From CAYSFW01 sp964620675 (GTDB taxonomy: Bacteria; Pseudomonadota; Gammaproteobacteria; UWMA-0217), in assembly GCA_964620675.1 (NCBI GenBank), contig CAZUJU010000007.1, positions 25,030 through 89,029 of the forward strand: a stretch of 64,000 nucleotides of DNA. Direction: 5' to 3'. This document shows, piece after piece, positions 35,224-43,769 of the stretch; position 1 is the first letter of the stretch; the number at the start of each line of letters is the position of its first letter. Position numbers and translations under genes: made by a program. The notes below the pieces were generated by a model. It saw only the letters and a program-made list of their open reading frames with translations. It was not told the DNA's origin and searched no databases.

Positions 35224-36880
35224 GTGCGCAAGAATTTACCGGTCACCAACATCCTCCATGAGCTGCCCGAGGGCGGCTCATTGGTCTCAAAAACCAACCT
35301 CAAGGGCGAAATCACCAACGCCAATCCAGCATTCATCGAGATCAGCGGTTTCTCCGAGCCGGGCCTGCTCGGAGAAACCGCAAAATCTGGTGCGACATCC
35401 GGACATGCTACCGGAGGCGTTCGCCGATCTCTGGAATACGATCAGTCGCGGTCTGCCCTGGCGCGGTATCACCAAAAATCGTTGCCGTAACGGCGACGCC
35501 TACTGGGTACGCGCCAATGTCACGCCGGTGCGGGAGTCCGGACGTATCGTGGGCTACATGTCGGTCCGCACCCGCGTTACACCCACCGAAATCGCCACTG
35601 CCGAACGACTTTATGCCGACATGCGTAACGGCCGAATGCGCGGACGCCGTCTCGAAGAGGGTGTCGTGTGCAACACGGCGTTGCCCGCAAGGCTGTTAAA
35701 GGTGAGCAATTGGAGTACGCGCGCCCGAATCCGCGCCGTGAGCCTTTTCAACGCCAGCGTGGTCGCGATCGCGGGTGGGTTGTTCGCGCTTGGCGCATCG
35801 CCTTCGCTGGTGGCGGTCATCACGGTCGCCGTCGCACTGGTTTGCCTGGCAACCGGTGGATACCTCGAACGCAGCATCGCCCGCCCCTTGGAAACCGCGC
35901 TCGCGGCGACACACGGAATCGCGGCCGGGGAATTGCGGTTCCGTACCGGAGGCGATGAAATGAACGATATCGCGCGCTTACTCCGCGCGCTGGAACAGGT
36001 CGCGGTGAATTTTGCCGCGATCGTCAAGGACATCGCCAACGGAACCCAATCCATTCATCGCGCCACCCGTGAAGTGGCGGCCGAGACGAACGGACTCTCG
36101 CAGCGGACCGAACAACAGGCCAGCGACCTGATGGAGACCGCCTCCACCATGGAAGAGCTCACCGCCACCGTCAAACGCAACGCCGAAAACGCCGTGCGCG
36201 CGAGCCAAATCTCGACCAGCGCATCCCGGGTCGCCGAGGAAGGCGGCGCCGCCATGCGCGACGTGATTGATAAAATGGTGGCCATTACCGAAAGTTCACG
36301 CCAGATCACCAACGCCGTTGGCCTGATCGACGACATCGCATTCCAAACCAATCTGCTCGCATTGAACGCTGCCGTCGAGGCCGCACACGCCGGGCAGCAA
36401 GGCAAAGGCTTTGCCGTGGTCGCGGCGGAAGTTCGCAATCTCGCCCAACGCAGCGCGGAAGCCGCGCGCGAGATCAAGGTCTTGATCTCCGAATCGGTGG
36501 CGTAAGTGGAAAGTGGATCGACACTCGTATCCCGCGCCGGCGTCACGATCGAAAACGCGGTGCTGTCGGTACGCCAAGTCACTGAGTTGGTGTCGGAGAT
36601 GGCCATGTCGTCGCAGAAGCAAGGCCACGGCATCGAGCAGGTCAGTCACGCCAATACGCGGCTCGAGAACATCACACAGCAGAATGTCGCCCTGGTGGAA
36701 GAAACCGCGTCCGCGACCGAAACCATGCAACAGGACGCAGCGCAACTTCATGCCGCGGTGGGAGTCTTTCAAAGCTGTAGCGCGTCCGGAGCGCCGTCGC
36801 CGAAGCCCCATACAGGTTCGCATTCGCAGGTATACGCTAGTGCCGATCGGCGACCGGCCCCCCGTTCACGCGCGGCCTGA
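35224..36880 (+). pseudogene. Aer-like PAS chemoreceptor, frameshifted and with an internal stop
   Basis: From a GTG at 35224 (AGGGG 5 nt upstream) the protein begins KNLPVTNILHELPEGG, an Aer-type PAS domain. In the A-run at 35375-35377 one extra base shifts the frame; the PAS domain continues in the next frame as PQNLVRHPDMLPEAF. Two membrane segments, a HAMP-like region and the conserved signalling hairpin (IDDIAFQTNLLALNAAVEAA) follow. A TAA at 36503-36505 then interrupts ISESVA-VESGS, and the frame continues to 36880 through the rest of the helical domain. An intact version would be an oxygen/redox taxis receptor. The C-terminus has no CheR pentapeptide. Confidence 0.8.
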
Positions 36881-36927
36881 CCCCGTTTCAGTCATGCCGA
36901 TCCCGGACTTTCGGTATCGGCATGTGG

Positions 36928-37389
36928 CTACTTGAGCGAGATCTCCCCTTCTTTGCCGAACGGCAACCGGATTGCCTCGCCAACCAAACTCAGCTTGCCA
37001 TCGATCTTGTAACGCAGCGGTTTCTCACCATCGAGCGAGAGATTCTTGAGCCGATTGAATAGGGTCAACATATTGGTGGTGACACTCACCTTCATCTGCT
37101 CCTCCCCAAACGGCGGGATATTGACGTGATCACCACTCATTCCGCGCGCAAATTTTTCATCATTCAATTCAAGCGTATACGTCAACCCACGGATCGGCAG
37201 GTTGAAGTCGTTGGGATTCTGGACCCGCAACACGAGATCGTAGCGTTGCTCCAATAACCCCATTTCGGCAAGTTTGAAACTGGAAACCGTCACGATCGGG
37301 GACTCCGTTTTCTGCATCAAACTCGCACAGCCCGACACCAGCAGCAGCCATAAGACCGGGAGTAAGCGCATCCAACGACGAATTCTCAC
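36928..37389 (-). CDS. LEA type-2 (WHy-domain) lipoprotein
   Basis: The 153-residue protein has a lipoprotein signal ending VSGC (Cys 21) and a single LEA_2/WHy beta-sandwich with LVLRVQNPNDFNLPIRGLTY and FARGMSG. Such proteins occur widely in Proteobacteria with unclear roles in envelope or desiccation stress. The start is the GTG at 37389 because GGAGGG lies 8 nt upstream; the in-frame ATG at 37371 has none. Confidence 0.85.
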   Translation of the reverse strand: MRIRRWMRLLPVLWLLLVSGCASLMQKTESPIVTVSSFKLAEMGLLEQRYDLVLRVQNPNDFNLPIRGLTYTLELNDEKFARGMSGDHVNIPPFGEEQMKVSVTTNMLTLFNRLKNLSLDGEKPLRYKIDGKLSLVGEAIRLPFGKEGEISLK

Positions 37390-37756
37390 GCGGGGAACCC
37401 TCCAAGTGATTCGTAAGACAAAACCGGGCGATCACGCGGAAAGCCCCGCCCGAAGACCACGTCAACCCGTCATAGTTCGGGCAAACGCGGGTACCGATCG
37501 AATTGTTGCAGTTGCACCGCCTAACATCCAGTCCCTGCCCCGCTCTCACTCGCTCGTGCTGATAGAAGTCTAAATACAGCCACTTATACCTAGTCTTCGC
37601 GCCAAAAACGGCGGCTCGGTGGAACGGTCCACGGCTTGATCCAAACGACCCGCTGCGGGACGATCGCGCGAGCACTCACCGAATCCGTGGCGACCCAGCG
37701 CACGGAACCCTTCGTCGCGGCTTTCTCAGTGACCAATTTGTGTATATACTTTCGGA
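37390..37756. other. 367-bp divergent intergenic region
   Basis: Between the LEA-2 lipoprotein and the SDR gene. Just before the SDR start, TATACT (37745-37750, within TGTATATACT) may serve as a -10 and resembles a half-site of light-responsive MerR (LitR-type) regulators. I see no real gene here. Confidence 0.4.
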
Positions 37757-38512
37757 ATGTCGCGACCAGATTCTGAGACAGCTCGTCATGCCTGGATTGT
37801 CGGTGCAAGCACCGGCTTCGGCCTTGCGCTGGGGGCGGCTTTACGCAAGCGCGACTGGACCGTGACGCTCTCGGCCCGCAATCTGGCGCGCTTGGAGCAA
37901 GCCGCCGCATCGATCGGCGCGGCTCACGTTGGCGTTGACGTCAGCGATCGCGCGGGATTCCAGGCGGCGATTCAAACGATTTTTCGGACCACGCCGCCCG
38001 ACACCGTGGTGTTGAACGCCGCGGAGTACGAACCGATGCCGCTCGCCGATTTCGATTCCGCATTGTTCGAGCGTTTGATTCGCACCAACTACCTCGGCGT
38101 GGTGTATGGACTCGAAGCCCTGCTCCCGGCAATGCGCGCGAACGGAGGTGGTCAAATCCTGATCACCGCGAGCATTGCGGGCTACCGGGGGCTGCCGCTC
38201 GCCGCCCCGTACAGCGCGACCAAGGCAGCATTGATCAACCTGGCCGAGGCGCTCGCGCCCGAAGCGGCGCGATGGGGCATACGCTTGCGCCTCATCAATC
38301 CCGGCTTCATCCGTACCCCGATGACCGGCAAAAACCCATTCAAGATGCCGTTTCTGCTCGAACCCGAGGCCGCAGCCGCGTATGTCGTCCGTGCGATCGA
38401 TCGCGACGGCTTCGAAATCGCGTTTCCGCGACGCTTCGCCTACCTGATGAAGCTGTTGCGGATCCTGCCCTATCGACTGTATTTCCCGCTTATGCGTTTA
38501 CTGAGCCAATGA
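37757..38512 (+). CDS. Short-chain dehydrogenase/reductase
   Basis: This is a 251-residue classical SDR with the cofactor motif GASTGFG (16-22), LNAAE in place of NNAG, and the catalytic S139-Y152-K156 set. It uses NAD(P)H on an unknown carbonyl or alcohol. The stop lies 4 nt before the NTF2-like gene, which is followed by a MerR gene. A similar trio (SDR, NTF2-like, MerR) occurs in light- or singlet-oxygen-inducible lipid-modification clusters of Gammaproteobacteria, which otherwise also carry photolyase, FAD oxidoreductase and CFA-synthase genes. Those are absent here. Confidence 0.88.
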   Translation: MSRPDSETARHAWIVGASTGFGLALGAALRKRDWTVTLSARNLARLEQAAASIGAAHVGVDVSDRAGFQAAIQTIFRTTPPDTVVLNAAEYEPMPLADFDSALFERLIRTNYLGVVYGLEALLPAMRANGGGQILITASIAGYRGLPLAAPYSATKAALINLAEALAPEAARWGIRLRLINPGFIRTPMTGKNPFKMPFLLEPEAAAAYVVRAIDRDGFEIAFPRRFAYLMKLLRILPYRLYFPLMRLLSQ

Positions 38513-38516
38513 TGCA

Positions 38517-38963
38517 ATGACGCCGCTGGAACGCTACATCGATTTGTTCGAACACCTTACGCCGGCCGACATCGAGCGCTTCGAATCCTATTTTGCGGCC
38601 CGCGCACGGTTTCAGGATCCCTTCAACGACGTGACCGGCATTACGGCCATACAACAGGTTTTTCGGCACATGTTCGCGACCCTCGAACAACCTGCTTTTA
38701 CCGTGACGCACGCCGCGCAGACCGGACTCGACGCCTTCCTGCGGTGGCAATTCGAATTCCGCTTGCGGGGTCGCCACCGGCAGATTATCGGCGTCAGCCA
38801 CGTGGCGTTCGACACCGACGAACGAGTCGCGGCCCATATCGATTACTGGGACCCGGCGGCCCAACTCTACGAACAGCTGCCGCTCCTGGGGCCACTCCTG
38901 CGCGGAATTAAGCACAAGCTCGCCGCGACACCCTCGGCCAACCCGTCGCGACCCGCGCGCTAA
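38517..38963 (+). CDS. NTF2/SnoaL-like protein
   Basis: The 148-residue protein begins YIDLFEHLTPADIERFESYFAARARF and includes DPFNDVTGI, FEFRLRG and VAAHIDYWDP. This fits the NTF2-like fold, whose cone-shaped pocket often binds small hydrophobic ligands. It lies 4 nt after the SDR stop and before the MerR gene, so the two enzymes may act on one substrate. No catalytic residues can be assigned. Confidence 0.78.
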   Translation: MTPLERYIDLFEHLTPADIERFESYFAARARFQDPFNDVTGITAIQQVFRHMFATLEQPAFTVTHAAQTGLDAFLRWQFEFRLRGRHRQIIGVSHVAFDTDERVAAHIDYWDPAAQLYEQLPLLGPLLRGIKHKLAATPSANPSRPAR

Positions 38964-39011
38964 TCGGCCCCCCGAGCGCATGGACTAATGGATTACAAGA
39001 GAGACGCGAAC

Positions 39012-39983
39012 ATGACAGCCACCGACCCACCCTCGACCGCGAGCGACGACCAGCGTGCGGTCTACCGTATCGGCGCCGTCGCGCGCCTGACCGGCATCTC
39101 GCCAAACACGCTGCGCATCTGGGAACGCCGTTATGACCTCGTGGACCCGCAGCGCACCGCCAAAGGCGGTCGCCTCTACAGCAAGCAGGACATCGCCCGC
39201 CTCGCCTTGATCAAGGGCTTGGTCGACCAGGGCGACTCGATCAGCACCGTCGCCAACCTCGCGCTCGAAACCCTCCGCCAACGCATGCAGGACCGGCGCC
39301 AACTCGTACCGGCACCTATTGTCTCGACGCAGCCGCGCAGCGTATGCATCGTCGGCGGCGCGTTGGCGGTTCGCGTCCGCCAGGCGCCCGCGATCCCCGA
39401 AGTCGTGACCCTGGTCGGAATCTTCGAATCCCTGCAAGCGTATCAACAGGTGCTGCCCGTCTGTCAGTCACTCGTCATCGAAGTCCCAGCTCTCGACCTT
39501 GCGCAACTCGATCTTTTGCTCGGCGTTTCGCGATCCGGGCGCGCCGAGTCCTTGGTGATCGTCTATGCCTTCGCCAATCAAGCGACACGCAAGGCCGCCC
39601 GCGAACACGGGATTGAATTGCTGCGCGCCCCGCTCCCGCTCGACCAACTCTGGCGGCAATGCGTCGTCGCAGTGGCGCCCGACACCGCGCCCCGCGCGGA
39701 CGGCGACCCGGAACATCAACCCGTTGCCACGCGCCGGTTCTCCGACGTCCAACTGGCGCATTTCGCGACGACCAGCACGCGGATCAAGTGCGAGTGTCCT
39801 CAGCATCTTGCCGACATCATCCAGACCCTCGTCGCCTTCGAGGACTACAGCCAGCAGTGTCAGAACCGCAACCAGGACGACGCCGCGCTGCACGCATACT
39901 TGTTGGTCACCACGGCCCGCGCGCGCGCGATTCTCGAACAATCGCTCGCCAAGGTCGCTGAGATCGAGAACATCCGGTATTGA
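39012..39983 (+). CDS. MerR-family regulator, LitR/CarH-like with degenerate B12 domain
   Basis: The product is 323 residues from the ATG at 39012 (GAGAG upstream; an ATG at 38988 is the alternative). The MerR helix-turn-helix is YRIGAVARLTGISPNTLRIWERRY, read as two blocks at residues 18-41, with RLYSKQDIARL after it. The rest resembles the CarH/LitR sensory half but the cobalamin-binding DxHxxG motif is absent. It therefore probably does not sense light by itself. It likely controls the SDR-NTF2 pair in front of it. Confidence 0.8.
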   Translation: MTATDPPSTASDDQRAVYRIGAVARLTGISPNTLRIWERRYDLVDPQRTAKGGRLYSKQDIARLALIKGLVDQGDSISTVANLALETLRQRMQDRRQLVPAPIVSTQPRSVCIVGGALAVRVRQAPAIPEVVTLVGIFESLQAYQQVLPVCQSLVIEVPALDLAQLDLLLGVSRSGRAESLVIVYAFANQATRKAAREHGIELLRAPLPLDQLWRQCVVAVAPDTAPRADGDPEHQPVATRRFSDVQLAHFATTSTRIKCECPQHLADIIQTLVAFEDYSQQCQNRNQDDAALHAYLLVTTARARAILEQSLAKVAEIENIRY

Positions 39984-40225
39984 AATCGGGAAACCCGGTC
40001 GACCACCTCGGCGGCGTCACCCCGCTCTGGGTGCTGACGAACGGCAGTGCGCGCGACGCCACCCTACCCGCCGCGGCAACCGCGACCCATGCCCTGCGAC
40101 GCGCCTCGATTCGATTCGACCCATCGCGCGGAGGCCCGAACTCGCCCCGGCGCCCGGTCCCGAATCGCGGCACTCCAGACCCGCCCATTTCAAGTCCCGA
40201 ATACGCCATTAGGAGATGAAGCCCC

Positions 40226-41116
40226 ATGCACACCTATCCGGAAACCCTCAAGGCACTGTTGATCGTCACCGGCGAAAAAGTGGCAAGCGACGTCCAATGG
40301 CTCGTCAGGCGCTTGCGTAAACAACCGGATCACAGTTTCGACGTCGTCGAATACGCCATGCCCGGCACTGCGGAACCTTCGATCATCACGCGTATCGAAC
40401 GCTGTGTACAACGCGGTGTGACCGAACTGGTCGTGTTGCCGTACGCGTTTCGCGATCATCCGGAGGGCCTGTCCGCCCTGCGCGCCACGATCGAGTTCCT
40501 GTGTACGCAGTACGCTGAAGTGGGCTTCTCTCTCGCCCCGGATGCGGATAACACCGATGCTATCCAAGCGCTGATACGGGAAAATTCGAACAACATGGGC
40601 GACCTCATCCGACTCAACCAGATTTCCCTCCACCCCGCGCCCAGCGCGGGTCTCGACGCCGTCGCCGGGTTCGTGCACGCGCGCTGGAGCCAGACCTACG
40701 CCAGCCAGCTTCCACCGGCGCTCGTGCAACGCCAGGACCGCGCCGCCTGGCGCGATCATCTGCGCGAATCGCATCAGCGTGGCTGGGTCGCGCGACTCGG
40801 GGAACGCATCATCGGGTACGCCGACCGCAGCCTGAACAATGTCGACAACCTCTGGATCGATCCCGGTTATCGCGGTCGCGGTATCGGCAGCCGCTTGCTG
40901 GATCGCGTCTGCGGCGATATTCAGACCAAGACCTTCGCCTACGCGCAAATGGGCGTCGAAGCGGCGGACCGGATGACCAGTGGGTTTCTGCAACATCGCG
41001 GCTGGCGTCGGATTGGCGAGGAAACGCTCCAACTCGCGCCGGACACGGCGGTTCAGGTCCTGGTGTTCGCCTGCGAACTCAAACGCCCGAGTCCGATCCG
41101 CACTTCGATCGGGTGA
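40226..41116 (+). CDS. CbiX/SirB-like domain fused to a GNAT acetyltransferase
   Basis: The 296-residue product has two parts. Residues 8-120 follow the half-module of sirohydrochlorin/cobalt chelatases (ALLIVTGEK, AEPSIITRIERCVQRG, ELVVLPYAF), but the GHGS metal-chelating histidine site is replaced by TGEK. Residues 130-285 form a GNAT domain with the acetyl-CoA loop YRGRGIG at 215-221 and FLQHRGWRRIG near the end. I do not know this combination. It may be an acetyltransferase with a non-catalytic ligand-binding domain. AGGAGATG precedes the ATG. Confidence 0.7.
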   Translation: MHTYPETLKALLIVTGEKVASDVQWLVRRLRKQPDHSFDVVEYAMPGTAEPSIITRIERCVQRGVTELVVLPYAFRDHPEGLSALRATIEFLCTQYAEVGFSLAPDADNTDAIQALIRENSNNMGDLIRLNQISLHPAPSAGLDAVAGFVHARWSQTYASQLPPALVQRQDRAAWRDHLRESHQRGWVARLGERIIGYADRSLNNVDNLWIDPGYRGRGIGSRLLDRVCGDIQTKTFAYAQMGVEAADRMTSGFLQHRGWRRIGEETLQLAPDTAVQVLVFACELKRPSPIRTSIG

Positions 41117-41129
41117 GTCCCCACAGTTA

Positions 41130-41345
41130 AAAGGGGACGCTACCCTTTTATTCATCTTAGTCGCTTTTTCCAGGGCGTCCCTGTGGGCGATCCTCCAACC
41201 CTCGTCCGACCCATCCAGGGGCGACGAGAAAAACCGCCCCTGCCAAAGGATGTCCCTTCCAGCCCCGCGTACGGTTGACGCGTTGGGCGTAACGCATATG
41301 CAGTGGTTTCAGGACACGCCATGGCGGTTTTGCGCAAGTCCTATG
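41130..41345 (-). pseudogene. RAYT transposase remnant 1 with terminal REP
   Basis: The minus strand encodes fragments of a REP-associated tyrosine transposase: HMRYAQRVNRTRGWKGH in one frame, then RFFSS-type sequence and IAHRDALEKATKMNK in others. It ends at the REP-like motif 41130-41145. The N-terminal half and HxH motif are missing. The same tail and REP recur at 42613 onwards. Confidence 0.75.
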
Positions 41346-41391
41346 CGACAAAAACCGTGCAATCTATCCATTGGATGGTTATATTACACGG

Positions 41392-42579
41392 ATGAATCCA
41401 CGCATTGCTCAATCTATTCTTCATCAACTGCTCGCGGAATTCCCGGCCGTCGTGCTTACCGGTCCTCGCCAGGCGGGAAAAACCACGCTGGCACTGGCTG
41501 AAGCCGCCCAACGTCCCCGCACGCTGTATCTCGATCTGGAACTACCCTCTGCAAAACGCCAATTGGACGACCCGGAAGCATTCCTGCTCGCCCAACGAGA
41601 CCGACTGGTCATCCTCGACGAAGTTCAGCGACTGCCGGAATTATTCGCCGTGTTACGCGGAGTCATCGATCAGCGCAGGCGAGCGGGCGAGACTGTCGGC
41701 CAATTCCTTCTCCTGGGTTCCGCTTCTGGCGTATTGCTGCGTCAGTCCAGCGAAAGCCTTGCCGGCCGGATAGTCCAAGTGGAACTCACGCCATTTCAGG
41801 CACGCGAACTCATCGACACCAGCCAAGCAAACGATGCTTGCAGCCAGCAGACAAACGCCCTCTGGTCGCGTGGCGGCTTTCCGCTGTCCTGGTTGGCCAA
41901 AGACGATCAAGCCAGCCTGCGCTGGCGCGAAGCGTTCATCATCACTTACCTTGAGCGCGACATTCCCGCGCTTGGTCCCCGAATTCCGGCCACAACACTG
42001 CGACGCCTATGGACCATGCTGGCCCACCACCAAGGTGGATTGCTCAATCAATCTCAACTGGCAGCATCACTGGCGATCAGCGGCCAGACCGTGGCGCGTT
42101 ACATCGATTTGCTCTGCGACCTGATGCTGGTTCGGCGCTTGCCAGCCTGGCATGGAAATGTTGGCAAACGACTGATACGAGCACCCAAAGTTTATGTACG
42201 CGACAGCGGCATTGCACATGCGCTGCTTGGACTGAGCAACCAGGAAGCAGTACTTGCCCACCCAGTGGCCGGTGCCAGTTGGGAAGGCTTTGTCATCGAA
42301 CAGCTACTCGCCGCGGCCCCGGATGCAGAAGCCAGTTTCTATCGCACAGCCCATGGCGCTGAGGCTGATCTGGTATTACGTTTCCGTAATGGCAAAACCT
42401 GGGTCATTGAAATCAAACGCTCATCGGCACCTGTCGTATCCAAAGGATTTCACTTGGCCGCCGACGATGTCGGTGCCCAACGCAAGCTCTTGGTGGCACC
42501 GGTTGCCGAAAGTTACCCGATGCGAGACGGAATCGAAGTCATGAATCCGCTGGCCGCAACAAAACTGCTGGGCGAATGA
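41392..42579 (+). CDS. DUF4143-family AAA ATPase
   Basis: The 395-residue protein has a P-loop (GPRQAGKT, 24-31), a Walker B (LVILDEVQ) and the sensor strand LLLGSAS. A winged-helix region (LLNQSQLAASLAISGQTVARYID) and a C-terminal PD-(D/E)xK-like DUF4143 domain (EADLVL...WVIEIKRS) follow. Family members are widespread, often horizontally spread, and of unknown function; a defence or toxin-antitoxin-like role has been suggested. The gene looks less GC-rich than its neighbours and lies between two RAYT remnants. The ATG at 41392 is used; a TTG at 41371 is less likely. Confidence 0.85.
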   Translation: MNPRIAQSILHQLLAEFPAVVLTGPRQAGKTTLALAEAAQRPRTLYLDLELPSAKRQLDDPEAFLLAQRDRLVILDEVQRLPELFAVLRGVIDQRRRAGETVGQFLLLGSASGVLLRQSSESLAGRIVQVELTPFQARELIDTSQANDACSQQTNALWSRGGFPLSWLAKDDQASLRWREAFIITYLERDIPALGPRIPATTLRRLWTMLAHHQGGLLNQSQLAASLAISGQTVARYIDLLCDLMLVRRLPAWHGNVGKRLIRAPKVYVRDSGIAHALLGLSNQEAVLAHPVAGASWEGFVIEQLLAAAPDAEASFYRTAHGAEADLVLRFRNGKTWVIEIKRSSAPVVSKGFHLAADDVGAQRKLLVAPVAESYPMRDGIEVMNPLAATKLLGE

Positions 42580-42612
42580 TGTTACGATTTCCGCATGCCA
42601 AGATTTTCGCCA

Positions 42613-43212
42613 AAAGGGGACGCTACCCTTTTATTCATCTTGGTCGCTTTTTCCAGGGCGTCCCTGTGGGCGATACTCCAACCCACGTCCAATCTGGCTC
42701 CCCAATTTCTCAATGAAGCCATCAGAAACACAGGGTAATCGTTTCCCAACATCGCGCCGCAATATCTCGATCTCATCCGCTTCGTCTCCCTCAGCCAGCC
42801 AGACTGAACAGTTCTCTGTCTCAGAAAACTTTTTGTTCCAGTCCGATTTCGGATTGAGCAGTCGCTCTGATTGATTAACGCAATGCGCGGCGGCGCTTGA
42901 CCAGCGGTAGTCTTCTGCGCGGCGTTCCATGCCTGCGCGCACCGGGTTGCGCTCCACGTATCGAACAGCCGCCCACAGGTATGACTCATCCAGAGGCGAC
43001 GAGAAAAACCGCCCCTGCCAAAGATGCCCCTTTCAGCCCCGCGCACGGTTGACGCGCTGGGCGTAACGCACTCGCGATCCTCATCAGCAAAAAAAAGATG
43101 TCTTCGCGCCGATTGCCACGTTGCGTGATGTGGTGCGACTCTCCGGCAAATACTGTTCTCGATAGTCTGGGCATGTCGGGAGAGTAGCATTACAACGGGT
43201 GGCGTCCCCTTT
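42613..43212 (-). mobile_element. RAYT/REP element, decayed
   Basis: The element is bounded by inverted 16-bp motifs (AAAGGGGACGCTACCC at 42613-42628 and its near-complement at 43197-43212). Inside, the minus strand encodes MPRLSRTVFAGESHHITQRG at the N-terminus, then KGHLWQGRFFSSPLDE and VERNPVRAGMERRAEDYRWS in different frames. The central portion with the HxH metal site is deleted. The right REP ends 9 bp before the hslR stop. Confidence 0.85.
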
Positions 43213-43220
43213 ATTATTTT

Positions 43221-43619
43221 TCAGTGCTTGCCACTCAGCGCACGAATCCGCTGGCGGTCACGCCCCGATGGGCGGTGCTCACTCGGGATCATGCCCTCAC
43301 GTTGCAACCGACGCTGCGCAGCGTTTTCGGCGCGCGCCGCCAGGCTTTCCGGCGTCTCCTCGTACAGCGCCTGGGCGACGCTCGCCGGGCCACGGCGCTC
43401 CGACAGACCACGCACGATCACGGTGAGCTCCTCAAACCCGCGCCGAAGCTGCACCCGATCACCGAGATTGACCGCCCGCGACGGTTTGACGCGCTGCGCG
43501 TCCACCTGCACCTTGCCGCCCGCGATGGCCGCCGTCGCCAGCGCGCGGGTCTTGAAGAAGCGGGCCGCCCACAGCCACTTGTCGAGCCGGATGCGGCGAT
43601 CCTCGTTGGGTTCAGTCAT
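43221..43619 (-). CDS. hslR: Heat-shock S4 RNA-binding protein HslR (Hsp15)
   Basis: The 132-residue protein has an N-terminal S4 domain (IRLDKWLWAARFFKTRALATAAI, in two blocks; GGKVQVDAQRVKPSR). A basic tail follows, with RRLQREG and RPSGRDRQRIR. Hsp15 binds 50S subunits carrying stalled nascent chains after heat shock. The RAYT REP sits immediately after its stop, so the 3' UTR has been provided by the mobile element. Confidence 0.92.
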   Translation of the reverse strand: MTEPNEDRRIRLDKWLWAARFFKTRALATAAIAGGKVQVDAQRVKPSRAVNLGDRVQLRRGFEELTVIVRGLSERRGPASVAQALYEETPESLAARAENAAQRRLQREGMIPSEHRPSGRDRQRIRALSGKH

Positions 43620-43769
43620 GCGTACAAGCTTCCTGTAGCGATCCGAGTACGACGGCGCTGGCCATGGTCGGCAGTTTCAGGGCGCCCACACCACCCGGTC
43701 GGAATCGATCGGCGCGGCGCGTCTCGATGCGCCTGAGGGCCACCGCGCCGCGTCGCCCCCACTTACGGA

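Noticed and set aside
37590..37756. Small minus-strand gene before the SDR gene
   Set aside because: The frame has no start signal or family, and its first part shadows the SDR gene.
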